Positions 18,201 to 26,038 are shown, counted from the stretch's first letter. The stretch: 64,000 bases of DNA from Lysobacter sp. 5GHs7-4 (GCF_021284765.1 NZ_CP089924.1:3180001-3244000); one strand, 5' to 3'. Notes: a model not told the origin generated them from the letters alone. Made by a program: numbers and translations.

Positions 18201-20370
18201 GGTGTTCCAGCGCCTGCGCACGGTCTACGACCTGGACCGCGACGGCTCGCAGACGCGCATCGCGCGCCATCTGGATGCGCGCTATTTCGGCGACGGCCTG
18301 CCCGCCGCGCTGGCCGCCGGCGATCCCTCGTTCCGCGACGGGTTGCTGCAGACCGCGCAGTTGTCCGAACAGGGCCAGTTCCTGCCCGTCGGCATCGCCG
18401 CGATCGAGGTCCACGACCGCGCGGGCGCGATCGACGGCGCCCTGCGCGTGCACAACCGCATCACCGCGCGCAGCGCCGACACGCTGGAATGCGAGGTCAC
18501 CGCTTACGACGACCAGGGCCGCATCGTCGAGCGCCTGCTCGGCTACCGGCTCAAGCGCATGCACCTGGATCTGGCTTCGCCGCAGCCCGAAGACTGGCGC
18601 GATCCCAGCCAGCGCGACCGCCGCCTGCTCGAGGCCGCGCTGCAACGCGCGTGTTCGGCGCTGGGCGCGCGGCCGCCGCAGCTGGCGTTCGCGTTCGCGC
18701 CGCACCTGTCGCGCATGGACCGCGCGCGCCGCCGCCTCAGCGAACTGCCCTTGTTCCTGGACGCGATCAACACCGTGCTGCCGGTCGGCGAGCGCGCGCT
18801 CAGCGGCGAGCTGGAAGTGCACTGGGACGACAGCGGCAAGCCGCTGCTGGCCGGCCTGCAGGACCGTCGCCTGGGCCTGTCGTTGTCGCATGACGAAAGC
18901 CACTGCCTGGCGATCTGCGGACCGGAACCGCAGGGTTGCGACATCGAGCCCGTGGTCGCGCGCGAGCAGGACACCTGGCGCGCCCTGCTCGGCGACGCGC
19001 GCATGCCGCTGATGCGCGCGCTGATGGCGGCAGGCGACGAACGCGATATCGCCGGCACGCGTCTGTGGTGCGCGCTGGAAACCGCGCGCAAGGCCTTGGG
19101 CGCCGGCACCATCGCGCTGGAACTGGGCGCGCGCGACGGCGATGCGGTGGCCTGGTCGGCCGCCATCGGCGAAGCGCGCGCGGCGCTGATCACCTTCCCG
19201 ATGACGCCGACCCGGCCGCGGCCGAAAATGTTCGCCTTCACCGTCGCCACCGTAAGCGCGGACGAGGCGACCGCCACCGCGCGCATCGCCGCAGCGGCGA
19301 CGCTGCCGGCAGCGCTGCCGCCCGGCGCCAGCGACGACGACAGCCTGCGCCTGTACACCGGCCAGGGCGGCTACGGCGAAACCTACACCGCCAGCCGTTT
19401 CCGCGTGCCTTTCAAGGACGTGACCAGCCGCCGCCATGGCCTGAGCTTCCCGGTGTTCGCCGACTGGATGGGCAACCTGCGCGAACTCAGCATCGTCGGC
19501 ATCGGACGCGAGCTGGTGCCGGATTTCACCTCCGGCGCCTGGGGCATGGTCACCAACCACTCCGACATCGCCATCGTCGGCGACGCCGCCTGCCTGGACC
19601 GCGTCGAGGGCCGGCTGTGGATCAGCCGCGTCTACGGCAAGCTCGACTCGTCGGTGGACATGCATTTCGACTGGGTGCGTATCGGCGAGGACGGCAGCGA
19701 AAGCCGCATCGCCTACAGCAACATGGCCACCACCTGGGTCGCGATCAAGGGCCATGGCCAGGTCGAATTGGCGCCGTTCCCCGACTACCTGCGCGACTTC
19801 ACCCGCGGCTACCTGCCGGTGGCGACGTTGCCTAGCGCCCCGGTCGAACTGCGCCGGCCGATGAGCGAGCCGCTGGCCGCGCTGGCGTTCGCGGGCGCGC
19901 CGCTGTACACCGCGCCGGCGGCGCCGAGGGTGGAACCGGAACTGGCCAGGCGCGTGTTCGCGACCTCGCTGGAAGAGTCCAACCTGGTCGGCAACATCTA
20001 CTTCTCGAACTACTACCACTGGCAGAGCCGCCTGATCGACCGCTGTCTGTACGCGCTGGCGCCGGAGCTGTTCCGCGACAGCGCCGGCGGCTCCCTGCAC
20101 TGCATGCGCAGCAAGGTGCAGCACCTGCGCGAGGCCATGCCGTTCGACGACATCGAAGTCTCGATGGCGCTCAAGCAGCTGTATGCGAACGGGCTGCGCC
20201 TGCATTTCGAGTACCACCACCGCGCCGCCGACGGCCGCCTGACCAAGCTGGCGGTCGGCGAGGTCGACTGCGTGTGGGTCGCCGGTTCCGGCGAGGCCGC
20301 CGCCCTGCCGGAGCCGATCCGCGCCGGTCTGCTCGCGCATTGCGAAGGCCGCCTGGCCGGGGTCGCCTGA
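12223..20370 (+). CDS. Iterative type I polyketide synthase of enediyne/polyene type with fused PPTase and thioesterase-like domains
   Basis: Predicted 2715 residues, preceded by AAGGAAGGG. Domains by rough residue: ketosynthase 15-475 (active Cys228 in VDGACCASL, His361 in HGTGT, His401 in GHTKAAAG; the PFELVGFAKTGAL and NGFIPGEGCGF segments are typical of enediyne-type synthases); acyltransferase 600-900 (Ser705 in GHSLGE, His811 in NAFHS, malonyl-type); three acyl carrier domains at Ser1114, Ser1202 and Ser1292, each with LNLDSIKAG; ketoreductase 1578-1815 (TGGGKGI, Ser1719, Tyr1732); dehydratase 1835-2105 (His1863, Asp2039); phosphopantetheinyl transferase 2150-2345 (His2223, Asp2240, Glu2242, Trp2282, Glu2286, Lys2290); hot-dog domain 2370-2530; second hot-dog thioesterase 2570-2700 with ESNLVGNIYFSNYYHWQ, like the CalE7/SgcE10 enzymes. 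It should build a polyene chain from malonyl-CoA, prime itself and release the product. No enediyne-core genes are nearby. Confidence 0.9.
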   Translation: MARQKRAPASAGRTSVGNVPAIAVVGLGCRYPGAESPTQLWQNILARRQQFRPMPDVRLPMADYQHDDPRHPDTTYGRLAAVIDGYEFDWAGRRIPKGTADATDLAHWLALDTALQMLEDAGYDAARLPREGTQVIVGNTLTGEFTRSNTLRGRWPFVRKTLRAAAPAAGMPADMLELLERQMESVFKSPFAPVTEDTLAGGLANTIAGRISNYLNVNGGGYTVDGACCASLIAVYTGAASLAAGQSDFVIAGGVDISLDPFELVGFAKTGALTPTAMRVYDARGNGFIPGEGCGFVGLKRLADAERDGDKIYAVLDGWGMSSDGRGGITAPSVDGQHLSLARAYRQADTDPGALDFIEGHGTGTSLGDKTELLAIAKTLGGGSGGDRHCGVTSFKSIVGHTKAAAGIGAFIKGVMAVNQRVLPPTAGCEQPHPVFAGEGRTMYPLLRGEARPAQSRLRAGVSAMGFGGINVHVTLASPQTPPQATLSGALDARASMASVQNNELFVLAGRDQADLSARVAALREQALGMSQAELADLAAHCAATTAPALRCRAAVLAATPAELLERLDAVAQALRQPLPAQPRLELAQGYAIGQRAQVPRIGFLFPGQGSQQLGMARGLIERYGWARDLCAQAQRWAEEAGTPGLAEAIWPNLDRHPLPAEREPLMLALRQTELAQPAITLAALLWLRQLEHLGLQADCVLGHSLGELTAFHAAGAFEARELIQLAVLRGQRMAARDGAAGAMASLACARERASALLEACATHGYAVLANINSDEQTIVSGEAAAIEAVIELAEREGVRTHRLAVSNAFHSRLVEDAAAHLREHAPLPERPLALTRELLSSCDGRAVTADCALRAHFGEQILRPVEFVTAASELARRCDLLLEVGPGRVLSQLLGRISGAGGIACLPLEGEAEGHADLNRALAAAHVHGADIAWDALYSVRVLRPFVPAAQRSFIVNPCERPLDVPAAIPSRALAAANPIDALALPRAANADAAAPLAANGVLVDTAIAHFQDYLAQRGQFLADVIRADLRGLAPRAPETIAPAVMAPLVAQTAAPIALAVTPAAATAVATVMTQPAQSTAASVLEQVAQATGFAASTLSLSMSMGNDLNLDSIKAGEVVARIAQRYDLGGRFDPADFAQRPLADLVAQIDVLREPAASATQETAADVRALLRRLVAQVTGFAEASVHDGLRLTDDLNLDSIKAGALIADAARELGVAGQLDASELAGADLDTIATRLEQLRPVIAAPTAAATPNGNALALLTAALARLTGFAPAQIAPELRMVDDLNLDSIKAGAVVAEVAGALGLAGSVDPSERAGASIGELAQWLQSLATPTAAAIPSPAPVHASAEADAPTWARAYTLTLAAEPAAVTALPELQGARVFLQAHADDARLAEALSARLSEAGAQVLREESELGEAALDHYVALLPQVSALHGHAQAEDVPALIAPLHRAADAALRLRCRSLAFVQFGLGSDLRERSGARASDATRSGTVSLDGSCAQAFAASVHLERTDWALRVLDFDALARDADIAADLHAALDGEPGYRAVHIDAERQRWRFVPRVLDSAALPPRPIQWSADDLVLVTGGGKGITAELAFAFAQRTGACMALVGSTPLRSGDPGSAEVEATLARYAAAGLPARYYACDLGNRDAVAALVEEIHRRDGAITGVLHGAGHNKPRRVEQATAQQALDEIRPKLCGLLHLCEALESQPPKIIVALGSIIGVTGMPGNAWYAFSNQALDAALANFQSRHAGTAVLTLAYSVWAEVGMGARLGSVQRLAQQGISAISSAAGIEQFLALVGNRTPSRQVIVAGRLHGLDTWQPDRSALQRPARFLERVDVFEPGVELIARAQLDLRSDLYLRDHYYRGVYLFPTVFGLEAMTQAALAVAGGEVGPSYRFESVQLERPIVVDGGRGTQIELRAWVRPRTDASEPLRVEVGIRTEQSGFKRDHFAAVLVLEPLAPAVDTQLPQPLEPLDQLDPAVDLYGGLLFQGEVFQRLRTVYDLDRDGSQTRIARHLDARYFGDGLPAALAAGDPSFRDGLLQTAQLSEQGQFLPVGIAAIEVHDRAGAIDGALRVHNRITARSADTLECEVTAYDDQGRIVERLLGYRLKRMHLDLASPQPEDWRDPSQRDRRLLEAALQRACSALGARPPQLAFAFAPHLSRMDRARRRLSELPLFLDAINTVLPVGERALSGELEVHWDDSGKPLLAGLQDRRLGLSLSHDESHCLAICGPEPQGCDIEPVVAREQDTWRALLGDARMPLMRALMAAGDERDIAGTRLWCALETARKALGAGTIALELGARDGDAVAWSAAIGEARAALITFPMTPTRPRPKMFAFTVATVSADEATATARIAAAATLPAALPPGASDDDSLRLYTGQGGYGETYTASRFRVPFKDVTSRRHGLSFPVFADWMGNLRELSIVGIGRELVPDFTSGAWGMVTNHSDIAIVGDAACLDRVEGRLWISRVYGKLDSSVDMHFDWVRIGEDGSESRIAYSNMATTWVAIKGHGQVELAPFPDYLRDFTRGYLPVATLPSAPVELRRPMSEPLAALAFAGAPLYTAPAAPRVEPELARRVFATSLEESNLVGNIYFSNYYHWQSRLIDRCLYALAPELFRDSAGGSLHCMRSKVQHLREAMPFDDIEVSMALKQLYANGLRLHFEYHHRAADGRLTKLAVGEVDCVWVAGSGEAAALPEPIRAGLLAHCEGRLAGVA

Positions 20371-20372
20371 GC

Positions 20373-20897
20373 ATGGCGAAGATCCTGCACGAGCGCATGA
20401 CGGTCGACGAGCGCGAGGAGTTCGTCGTGCTGCTGATCGGCATGCGCATCAATCGCTGGTGGAAGGTCCACAAGTGGTTGCCGGTGGCCTGGTCGATGCG
20501 TCGCATGGTGCGCCAACTCGGCGCCATGCCCGGCGACACCGGCTATCTCGGCGGCGAGTACCGCAGCGTCGGCAATCCGATCGTGTTCGTGCAGTACTGG
20601 CGTTCCTACGACCGGCTGGAGGCCTATGCCGCCAATCGCGAGCTCGCGCACCAGCCGATGTGGGGCTGGTTCTTCAAGGCGATCGCGCTCAAGGGCGATG
20701 TCGGCATCTACCACGAGGCGTACCGGATCGCGCCGGGCAATTACGAATCGGTCTATCTCAACATGCCGCCGTTCGGCCTGGGCCGGATCTTCGACCTGGT
20801 GCCGGCCGCGCGCGGCATGAAGACCTCGCGCGGACGCATGGACAAGTTGCGCGACGCGCCCCAACCCGCCGAGCAGCCCGCGCCGGAGATCGCCTAG
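20373..20897 (+). CDS. DUF4188 family protein
   Basis: Predicted 174 residues. The ATG is two bases after the synthase stop, so translation is probably coupled. The sequence matches the DUF4188 pattern: VVLLIGMRINRWWKVHKWLP near the start, a VFVQYWRSYDRLEAYA core, and WGWFFKAIALKGDVGIYHEA, with VYLNMPPFGLG near the end. The family is thought to have a dimeric alpha/beta barrel fold like small monooxygenases or heme dehydratases, but its chemistry is not established. Position suggests it modifies or binds the polyketide product in the cytoplasm. No metal or flavin motif is visible. Confidence 0.82.
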   Translation: MAKILHERMTVDEREEFVVLLIGMRINRWWKVHKWLPVAWSMRRMVRQLGAMPGDTGYLGGEYRSVGNPIVFVQYWRSYDRLEAYAANRELAHQPMWGWFFKAIALKGDVGIYHEAYRIAPGNYESVYLNMPPFGLGRIFDLVPAARGMKTSRGRMDKLRDAPQPAEQPAPEIA

Positions 20898-20991
20898 CCC
20901 GACGGCACCGCCGTCCCGGCCGCCGGCCTCGCGCCGGCGCCGATCGCAAATACCAACCGCAAGCACGAATCGCAAAACAAGGGAGTGTGCG

Positions 20992-22260
20992 ATGAAGCAA
21001 CAGCAAGCCCAGGGAGTGGTCGTGGTCGGCGCCAGCATCGCCGGTTGCGCGACGGCGATCCTGTACGCGCGCCGCGGCATACCGGTGACGGTGGTCGACA
21101 AGCGCCGCAGCGCCGATTTCCACAAGCCGATCTGCACCCACTACATCCAACCCTGCAGCCTGCCGGCCTGGCAGGAACTGGGCATCTACGACGCGCTGGC
21201 CGACGCCGGCGCGGTGCGCAACACCATCGCCATCTACACCCGCTGGGGCTGGATCCCGAACGCGGCGCTGGGCGAGGCGCACGCGACCAACCTTCGCCGC
21301 CAGACGCTGGACCCCCTGCTGCGCGCGACCATGCTGGCCACGCCCGGCGTGACCTACATCGACGGCCACAGCCTGCGCGAGACCGTGCGCAACGCCGCCG
21401 GCACGGTGGTGGGCGCGCGCTTTGAAACCAGTTCCGGCGAAACGCGGGAACTGCCCTGCGCCTTGCTGGTCGGCGCCGACGGCCGCGAATCCACCCTGGC
21501 CGAGATCGCCGCCGTGCCCACGCGCGAGTGGCCCAACCAGCGCTTCTCCTGTTTCGCCTTCTACCGCGGCATCCGCAACGAGGCCCGCGACGTCTCCAAG
21601 ATGTGGATGCTCGATCCCTACATCGCCTACCAGTTCCCCAACGACGACGACACCACCCTGATCGCGCTGATGCCGACCAAGGACCGTGTCGAGGATTTCA
21701 AGGCCGATCGCGAGCGGCATTTCCGCGCCATCGTCGACGCGTTGCCCAGCGGCCCCGATCTCAACGGCGCCGAACGCATCAGCGAATTCATGATCAACAC
21801 CAAGAACACCATGCTGCTGCGCGAACGCGCGCCGGCCGGCGTGGCCTTGGTCGGCGACGCGCTGATGACCACCGATCCCCTGCACGGCTTCGGGATTTCC
21901 TGGGCCGCGCTGTCGGCCTCGGAACTGGTCGCGCAGACCGCGCCGGCGCTGCTCGCCGGGCGCTCGACCGAACGCGAGGTCGCCGCCTACGAGCGCGCGC
22001 GCCGCAACGAGGTCTGGCCGCATTTCAAGATCATGGCCGAAATGGCCCGCGCCGAACCCATGCCGCGCGCGCAGCAACTGCTGTTCAGCGCCGCCACGCG
22101 CGACGACGCCATGGCCGGCATCGTCCAACGCTTCCTCGCGGGCACCACGGGCACGCGCGAACTCCTCTCCCCTGGGACGTTCGCGCGTGCCCTATCCGTG
22201 ACCGCCCGCCACTGGATGGGGCGCAACCGCGCCCCCGCCACCGCCACCGCCGAAACCTGA
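20992..22260 (+). CDS. FAD-dependent monooxygenase/oxidoreductase
   Basis: Predicted 422 residues with AAGGGAG ahead of the ATG. It has the flavoprotein hydroxylase layout: the dinucleotide-binding GASIAG near residue 13, the GADGRES motif in the middle and the FAD-ribityl motif VGDALMTTDPLHGFG near residue 290. These define the PHBH/aromatic hydroxylase and geranylgeranyl-reductase-like group. There is no FWxWxIP halogenase signature. It probably oxidises (epoxidises or hydroxylates) the polyene made by the synthase, using NAD(P)H. The substrate is an inference from its place 621 bases after the synthase. Confidence 0.87.
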   Translation: MKQQQAQGVVVVGASIAGCATAILYARRGIPVTVVDKRRSADFHKPICTHYIQPCSLPAWQELGIYDALADAGAVRNTIAIYTRWGWIPNAALGEAHATNLRRQTLDPLLRATMLATPGVTYIDGHSLRETVRNAAGTVVGARFETSSGETRELPCALLVGADGRESTLAEIAAVPTREWPNQRFSCFAFYRGIRNEARDVSKMWMLDPYIAYQFPNDDDTTLIALMPTKDRVEDFKADRERHFRAIVDALPSGPDLNGAERISEFMINTKNTMLLRERAPAGVALVGDALMTTDPLHGFGISWAALSASELVAQTAPALLAGRSTEREVAAYERARRNEVWPHFKIMAEMARAEPMPRAQQLLFSAATRDDAMAGIVQRFLAGTTGTRELLSPGTFARALSVTARHWMGRNRAPATATAET

Positions 22261-22286
22261 CCCCCAACCGAACCGGAGCTCCACCG

Positions 22287-22967
22287 ATGAAAGCACTGAT
22301 GATCGTCACCAGCCACGCACGCCTCGGCAACACCGGCAACGCCACCGGCCTGTTCCTGTCCGAGCTCAGCCATCCCTACGACGTGTTCCAGGCACAGGGC
22401 TACCAGGTCGATGTCGCCTCGCCGGCCGGCGGCGATGCGCCGGTGGATCCCAACAGCCTCGGCGACGAAGCGATCAAGGCACGCGTCTCGCTGGCCTCGA
22501 ACACCCTGCGCCTGGCCGACGTCAACGTCGCCGAGTACGACGCGGTGTACCTGGTCGGCGGCCACGGCACCATGTTCGACCTGCCCGGCAACAGCCACCT
22601 GCAGCAGTTGCTCAGCGACGCCGACGCCAACGGCAAGGTCATCGCCGCGGTCTGCCACGGCCAGTCCGGCCTGGTGAACGTGCGCCGCGCCGACGGCAGC
22701 TACCTGCTCGACGGCCGCCGCGTGACGTCCTTCAGCAACGAGGAAGAAGGCATCGTCGGCCTGACCGGCGTGGTGCCGTTCCTGCTGCAGGACAAGCTGG
22801 TCGAGCGCGGCGCCGACTACCGCAGCGGCCCGGCCTGGGGCGAGCACGTGGTCAGCGACGGCCGCCTGGTGACCGGGCAGAACCCGGCCTCCGCCGCGGG
22901 CGTCGCGCAGGCGGTCTGCCAACTGCTGCGCCAGCACGCCGACTCGGCGCTGGAAGCCACCGCATGA
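22287..22967 (+). CDS. DJ-1/PfpI family protein (Hsp31-like)
   Basis: Predicted 226 residues. The start at 22287 follows CGGAG by nine bases. The class I glutamine-amidotransferase-like fold is shown by VGGHGTMFDLP and the nucleophile elbow AAVCHGQ, whose Cys lies near residue 120. Members act as glyoxalase III, chaperones or isonitrile hydratase-like enzymes. A role in protecting the cell from reactive products or in tailoring the polyketide is possible. The last base pairs overlap the next gene by four bases (ATGA), so the two are translationally coupled. Confidence 0.88.
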   Translation: MKALMIVTSHARLGNTGNATGLFLSELSHPYDVFQAQGYQVDVASPAGGDAPVDPNSLGDEAIKARVSLASNTLRLADVNVAEYDAVYLVGGHGTMFDLPGNSHLQQLLSDADANGKVIAAVCHGQSGLVNVRRADGSYLLDGRRVTSFSNEEEGIVGLTGVVPFLLQDKLVERGADYRSGPAWGEHVVSDGRLVTGQNPASAAGVAQAVCQLLRQHADSALEATA

Positions 22968-23404
22968 CCGCCGTCGAACTCGCGCAGCGCTACATCCACG
23001 CCTGGAACGAACGCGACTTCGCCGCGTTCGGCGAAATCTTCGGCGCCGACATCAGCTACCTCGACCCCATCGTCGGCCCGACGCCGATCCCGCTGCCGGC
23101 CATGTCGGACTACGTGGGCCAGCTGATCGCCGCGTTCCCGGACCTGCGCTTCGAAGTCGAGCGCATCCGCGACGGCGGCGACTTCGCCCTGTTCGAGTGG
23201 GTGATGCACGGCCGCAACACCGGCGACAGCGACGCCCATCCGGCCACCGGCCGCAGCGTCGCCCTGCCCGGCGTGGACGTGCTGGAGATCCGCGACGGCC
23301 GCATCCACGCCATCCGCGCCTACTTCGACCGTCAGGCCTACACCGACGCCCTCGGCCTCACCAACCCGGCCACCGTGGACCCGCCGCTGGCGGCCACGGC
23401 CTAA
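22964..23404 (+). CDS. SnoaL-like polyketide cyclase-type protein
   Basis: Predicted 146 residues, starting inside the stop codon of the previous gene. The cone-shaped NTF2-like fold is indicated by the N-terminal helix (ELAQRYIHAWNERDF), YLDPIVGP, the FALFEWVMHGRNTGD strand pair and VDVLEIRDGRIHAIRAYFD, which is the typical SnoaL ending. SnoaL enzymes catalyse aldol cyclisation, but relatives are hydroxylases, isomerases or non-enzymatic binders. The cluster position makes a tailoring or cyclisation step the natural guess. Confidence 0.87.
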   Translation: MTAVELAQRYIHAWNERDFAAFGEIFGADISYLDPIVGPTPIPLPAMSDYVGQLIAAFPDLRFEVERIRDGGDFALFEWVMHGRNTGDSDAHPATGRSVALPGVDVLEIRDGRIHAIRAYFDRQAYTDALGLTNPATVDPPLAATA

Positions 23405-23415
23405 CGGAGATCCCT

Positions 23416-24510
23416 ATGAAGCTCTACACCGCCATCGCGCTGGCAGCCTTGCTGTGCGCGGGCAATGCCCTGGCGTCCGACCACAAGGAAGCGCCGTCGG
23501 TGGCCGCCGATCCGTCCACCGACATCGCCGACCTGTACGCCTTCCTCAATCCGCGCGACCACAGCCGCCTGGTGCTCAGCATGACCGTCGGCCCCTCGAC
23601 CGCGCCGGAGATGTCGCGCACCTACCAGTTCTCTTCGACCGCGCGTTATCTGTTCAAGGTCGACAACGACGGCGACTACCTCGCCGATCATGAGATCGAA
23701 GTGCGCTTCAGCGACGAACAGTTCCCGCAGTTCAACGCCACCGGCACGCTGATGCCCAGCCAGCAGTTCGTCACCAGCTTCAGCGACCGCGTGCGGCCGA
23801 TCCGCGGACCGGTCACGCCGTCCTCGCAGGTGCTGCCGATCCCGCTGGCGCCGATCGTGAGCACCGGCCAGCGCGGCATCCAGGTGTTCGCCGGCCAACG
23901 CGACGATCCCTTCTTCTTCGACAGCACCGGCTCGTTCCGCGTACTCAACGGCCGCCAACCCAAGTTCAGCGCCGCCATCGACCGCAACGCCGGCTTCAAC
24001 GTCTCGGCGATCGTGATCGAGCTGCCGCTGAACATGTACTACCGCGGCCGGCCGCTGCACATCTGGTGCAGCACCGAGAAGCCGGAGTTCAGCGGCGGGC
24101 GCTACCGGTGGAAGCAGATCCAGCGCGACGGCAATCCGGCGATCAAGGCGGTCTACATCACCGCGCCGTACAAGGATCTGTTCAACGCCTCCGAGCCGGT
24201 CGACGACCCGGCCAACTTCTCGCAGCTGATCGCCGGTTCGGCGCGCTACCTGTTCCAGGTCAACGACGAGGACTTGGCCAAGTTGCTGGCGATCGTATCG
24301 CCGGACGTGCTGCGGCTGGATCCGACCAAGCCGATCCGCCTGCCCAACGGCCGCGGCCCGGACGACGACATCGATCCGCTGTTCTGGTTCAACCTCAATC
24401 GCTCGATCGCCTACGCCCCGGGCCAGCTCGACGGCGTCGCGGCCAACGACGTGCCCAACAGCTGGTTCTTCCCCTATCTGGCGCCGCCGCATACCGCGCC
24501 GATGTACTGA
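23416..24510 (+). CDS. DUF4331 exported protein, first copy
   Basis: Predicted 364 residues after a CGGAGA ribosome site. A signal peptide (LAALLCAGNALA) ends before SDHKEAP, the characteristic N-terminus of mature DUF4331 proteins. Further family marks are DLYAFLNP, DNDGDYLADHEIEVRF, DDPFFFD, PLNMYYRGRPL and NDVPNSWFFPYLAPP at the end. Function of the family is unknown; it is expected in the periplasm. It is followed by a second copy, which suggests duplication. The gene follows the SnoaL-like gene by only 11 bases, tying this block to the polyketide operon. Confidence 0.88.
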   Translation: MKLYTAIALAALLCAGNALASDHKEAPSVAADPSTDIADLYAFLNPRDHSRLVLSMTVGPSTAPEMSRTYQFSSTARYLFKVDNDGDYLADHEIEVRFSDEQFPQFNATGTLMPSQQFVTSFSDRVRPIRGPVTPSSQVLPIPLAPIVSTGQRGIQVFAGQRDDPFFFDSTGSFRVLNGRQPKFSAAIDRNAGFNVSAIVIELPLNMYYRGRPLHIWCSTEKPEFSGGRYRWKQIQRDGNPAIKAVYITAPYKDLFNASEPVDDPANFSQLIAGSARYLFQVNDEDLAKLLAIVSPDVLRLDPTKPIRLPNGRGPDDDIDPLFWFNLNRSIAYAPGQLDGVAANDVPNSWFFPYLAPPHTAPMY

Positions 24511-24516
24511 CCGCAA

Positions 24517-24540
24517 CGCGCCCGCCGCGCGGCGGGCGCG
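24517..24540 (+). repeat. Perfect GC hairpin between the two DUF4331 genes
   Basis: A 10-bp stem (CGCGCCCGCC with GGCGGGCGCG) and a GCGC loop, lying 7 bases after the first DUF4331 stop. There is no T run, so it is more likely an mRNA-stabilising or attenuating structure than a full terminator. Confidence 0.6.
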
Positions 24541-24576
24541 ACCCACTTTGACCGCATCCTTACCGGAGCCCGTGCC

Positions 24577-25680
24577 ATGAATCACACGACTCACCGATCC
24601 CGACGCGCGATCGGTTGGGCCTTGGGCCTGCTTGCGCTAGTCGCCGGCCTGGCCCACGCCGGCGACCACCGCGAAGCCCCGCGCATCGCCGACCAGCCCA
24701 CCCTGGACGTCCAGGATTTCTACAGCTTCATCAGCCCCTCCGATCCGGGCAAGCTGGTGATGGTGATGACCGTCAACGGCTTCGCCCTGGGCCCGCCGGC
24801 GCACACCTATCTGTTCTCCGACCGCGGCCGTTACAAGTTCCACATCGACAACGACGGGGATGCACGCACCGATCACTTGGTGTCGATGCGCTTCAGCCGC
24901 GAGGAATACGCGACCTTCACCAGCGAAACCGACTACAAGTCGCAGAAGTTCTTCGCCGGCTTCTCGATGGGTCCGCAGCGCCTGCTGTCGGGCATGACCA
25001 CCCCGGCCAGCCCGGTGTTCGACCGGGCGTTTCCGCCGGTGATCGTCGAAGGCGGCGGCGCGCGTGTGTTCGCCGGCACCCGCGACGATCCGTTCTTCTT
25101 CGACGTGGTCGATTCCGACCGTACCTTCGCCGGCGTGCAGCCCAAGTTCCGTTCCGGCAAGGACCGCTTCGCCGGTTACAACGTATCGGCGATCGTGGTC
25201 GAGATCCCGCTGGCCTCGGTCTACCGCGGCCGCCCGCTGCGCCTGTGGGCGACGGTGGACGAGCGCGGCCTGGACGGCCGTTGGCGGCAGGTGCAACGCG
25301 TCGGCAATCCGGCGGTCAAGGGCGTCTACGTGCCCGACACCATGACCGCGCTGTTCAACGCCACGTCGCCGCATCAGGACGCGCGCCTGTTCAAGAGCAC
25401 CATCCAGAACAGCGCGCGCACGCTGTTCCGCCTGGACGAAGCGACCGTAGGCCAGCTCACCCGGATCCTGGTGCCAGACACCCTGACCCTGGACCCGCGC
25501 CAGCCGACGCGCTCGCCCAACGGCCGCGCCCTGGACGACGATCTGGACCTGATGTTCTGGTTCAACCTGCAGGCCCCGATCGCCTACGCGCCCGGCGATC
25601 TCGACGGCGTGCGCCGCAACGACGTGCCCAACAGCACGCGCTTCCCGTACCTCGCGCCGCCGCACGTGCTGGCCGAGTGA
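24577..25680 (+). CDS. DUF4331 exported protein, second copy
   Basis: Predicted 367 residues. The signal peptide (ALGLLALVAGLAHA) is followed by GDHREAPRIADQPTLDVQDF, close to the first copy. It shares DNDGDARTDHLVSMRF, DDPFFFD, PLASVYRGRPLRLW and NDVPNSTRFPYLAPP with its neighbour, but differs in the middle (SQKFFAGFSMGPQRL). Probably periplasmic. The two copies look like an old tandem duplication that has diverged. Function unknown; genomic company with TPR, HupE-like and TonB-receptor genes hints at uptake or handling of an external compound or metal. Confidence 0.88.
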   Translation: MNHTTHRSRRAIGWALGLLALVAGLAHAGDHREAPRIADQPTLDVQDFYSFISPSDPGKLVMVMTVNGFALGPPAHTYLFSDRGRYKFHIDNDGDARTDHLVSMRFSREEYATFTSETDYKSQKFFAGFSMGPQRLLSGMTTPASPVFDRAFPPVIVEGGGARVFAGTRDDPFFFDVVDSDRTFAGVQPKFRSGKDRFAGYNVSAIVVEIPLASVYRGRPLRLWATVDERGLDGRWRQVQRVGNPAVKGVYVPDTMTALFNATSPHQDARLFKSTIQNSARTLFRLDEATVGQLTRILVPDTLTLDPRQPTRSPNGRALDDDLDLMFWFNLQAPIAYAPGDLDGVRRNDVPNSTRFPYLAPPHVLAE

Positions 25681-25711
25681 CCGCGCCCACCGTCTCTCCG
25701 ATCAGGCACGC

Positions 25712-26038
25712 ATGAGCTCCGAATCGCCTTACCTCGACTACGTATTGGAACTGCTCGCGCCGCATGGCGAGGTGCGCTCCAAACGCTTCTTCGGCGGCAC
25801 CGGTCTGCTGGCTCACGGCCAGCAGTTCGGCATGGTCATGAAGGATGCCCTGTACTTCTGTGTCAGTGCCGGCAACCGCCGGCACTTCGAGGCGCGGGGC
25901 ATGGGGCCGTTCTCTTACGCCACCCGCAAGGGCCGAGTCGAGGTGAAGCGCTACTACGAAGTGCCGGCCGACGTGATCGAGGAGCCGGAGCTGCTAAGGG
26001 AATGGCTGCACCGGGCCATGGGCGACGCCGCCGGCTGA
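25712..26038 (+). CDS. TfoX N-terminal domain protein
   Basis: Predicted 108 residues. The TfoX-N signature is clear: LELLAPHGEVRSKRFFGGTG, GMVMKDALYFCV, and GPFSYATRKGRVEVKRYYEVP. It contains only the N-terminal domain; the C-terminal domain of the competence regulator Sxy/TfoX is absent. Stand-alone TfoX-N proteins are common and mostly uncharacterised. It lies 31 bases after the second DUF4331 gene on the same strand. Confidence 0.87.
   Translation: MSSESPYLDYVLELLAPHGEVRSKRFFGGTGLLAHGQQFGMVMKDALYFCVSAGNRRHFEARGMGPFSYATRKGRVEVKRYYEVPADVIEEPELLREWLHRAMGDAAG

Noticed and set aside
17782..20340. An 852-codon minus-strand frame under the synthase
   Set aside because: Shadow of the synthase; no ribosome site and no recognisable motif.
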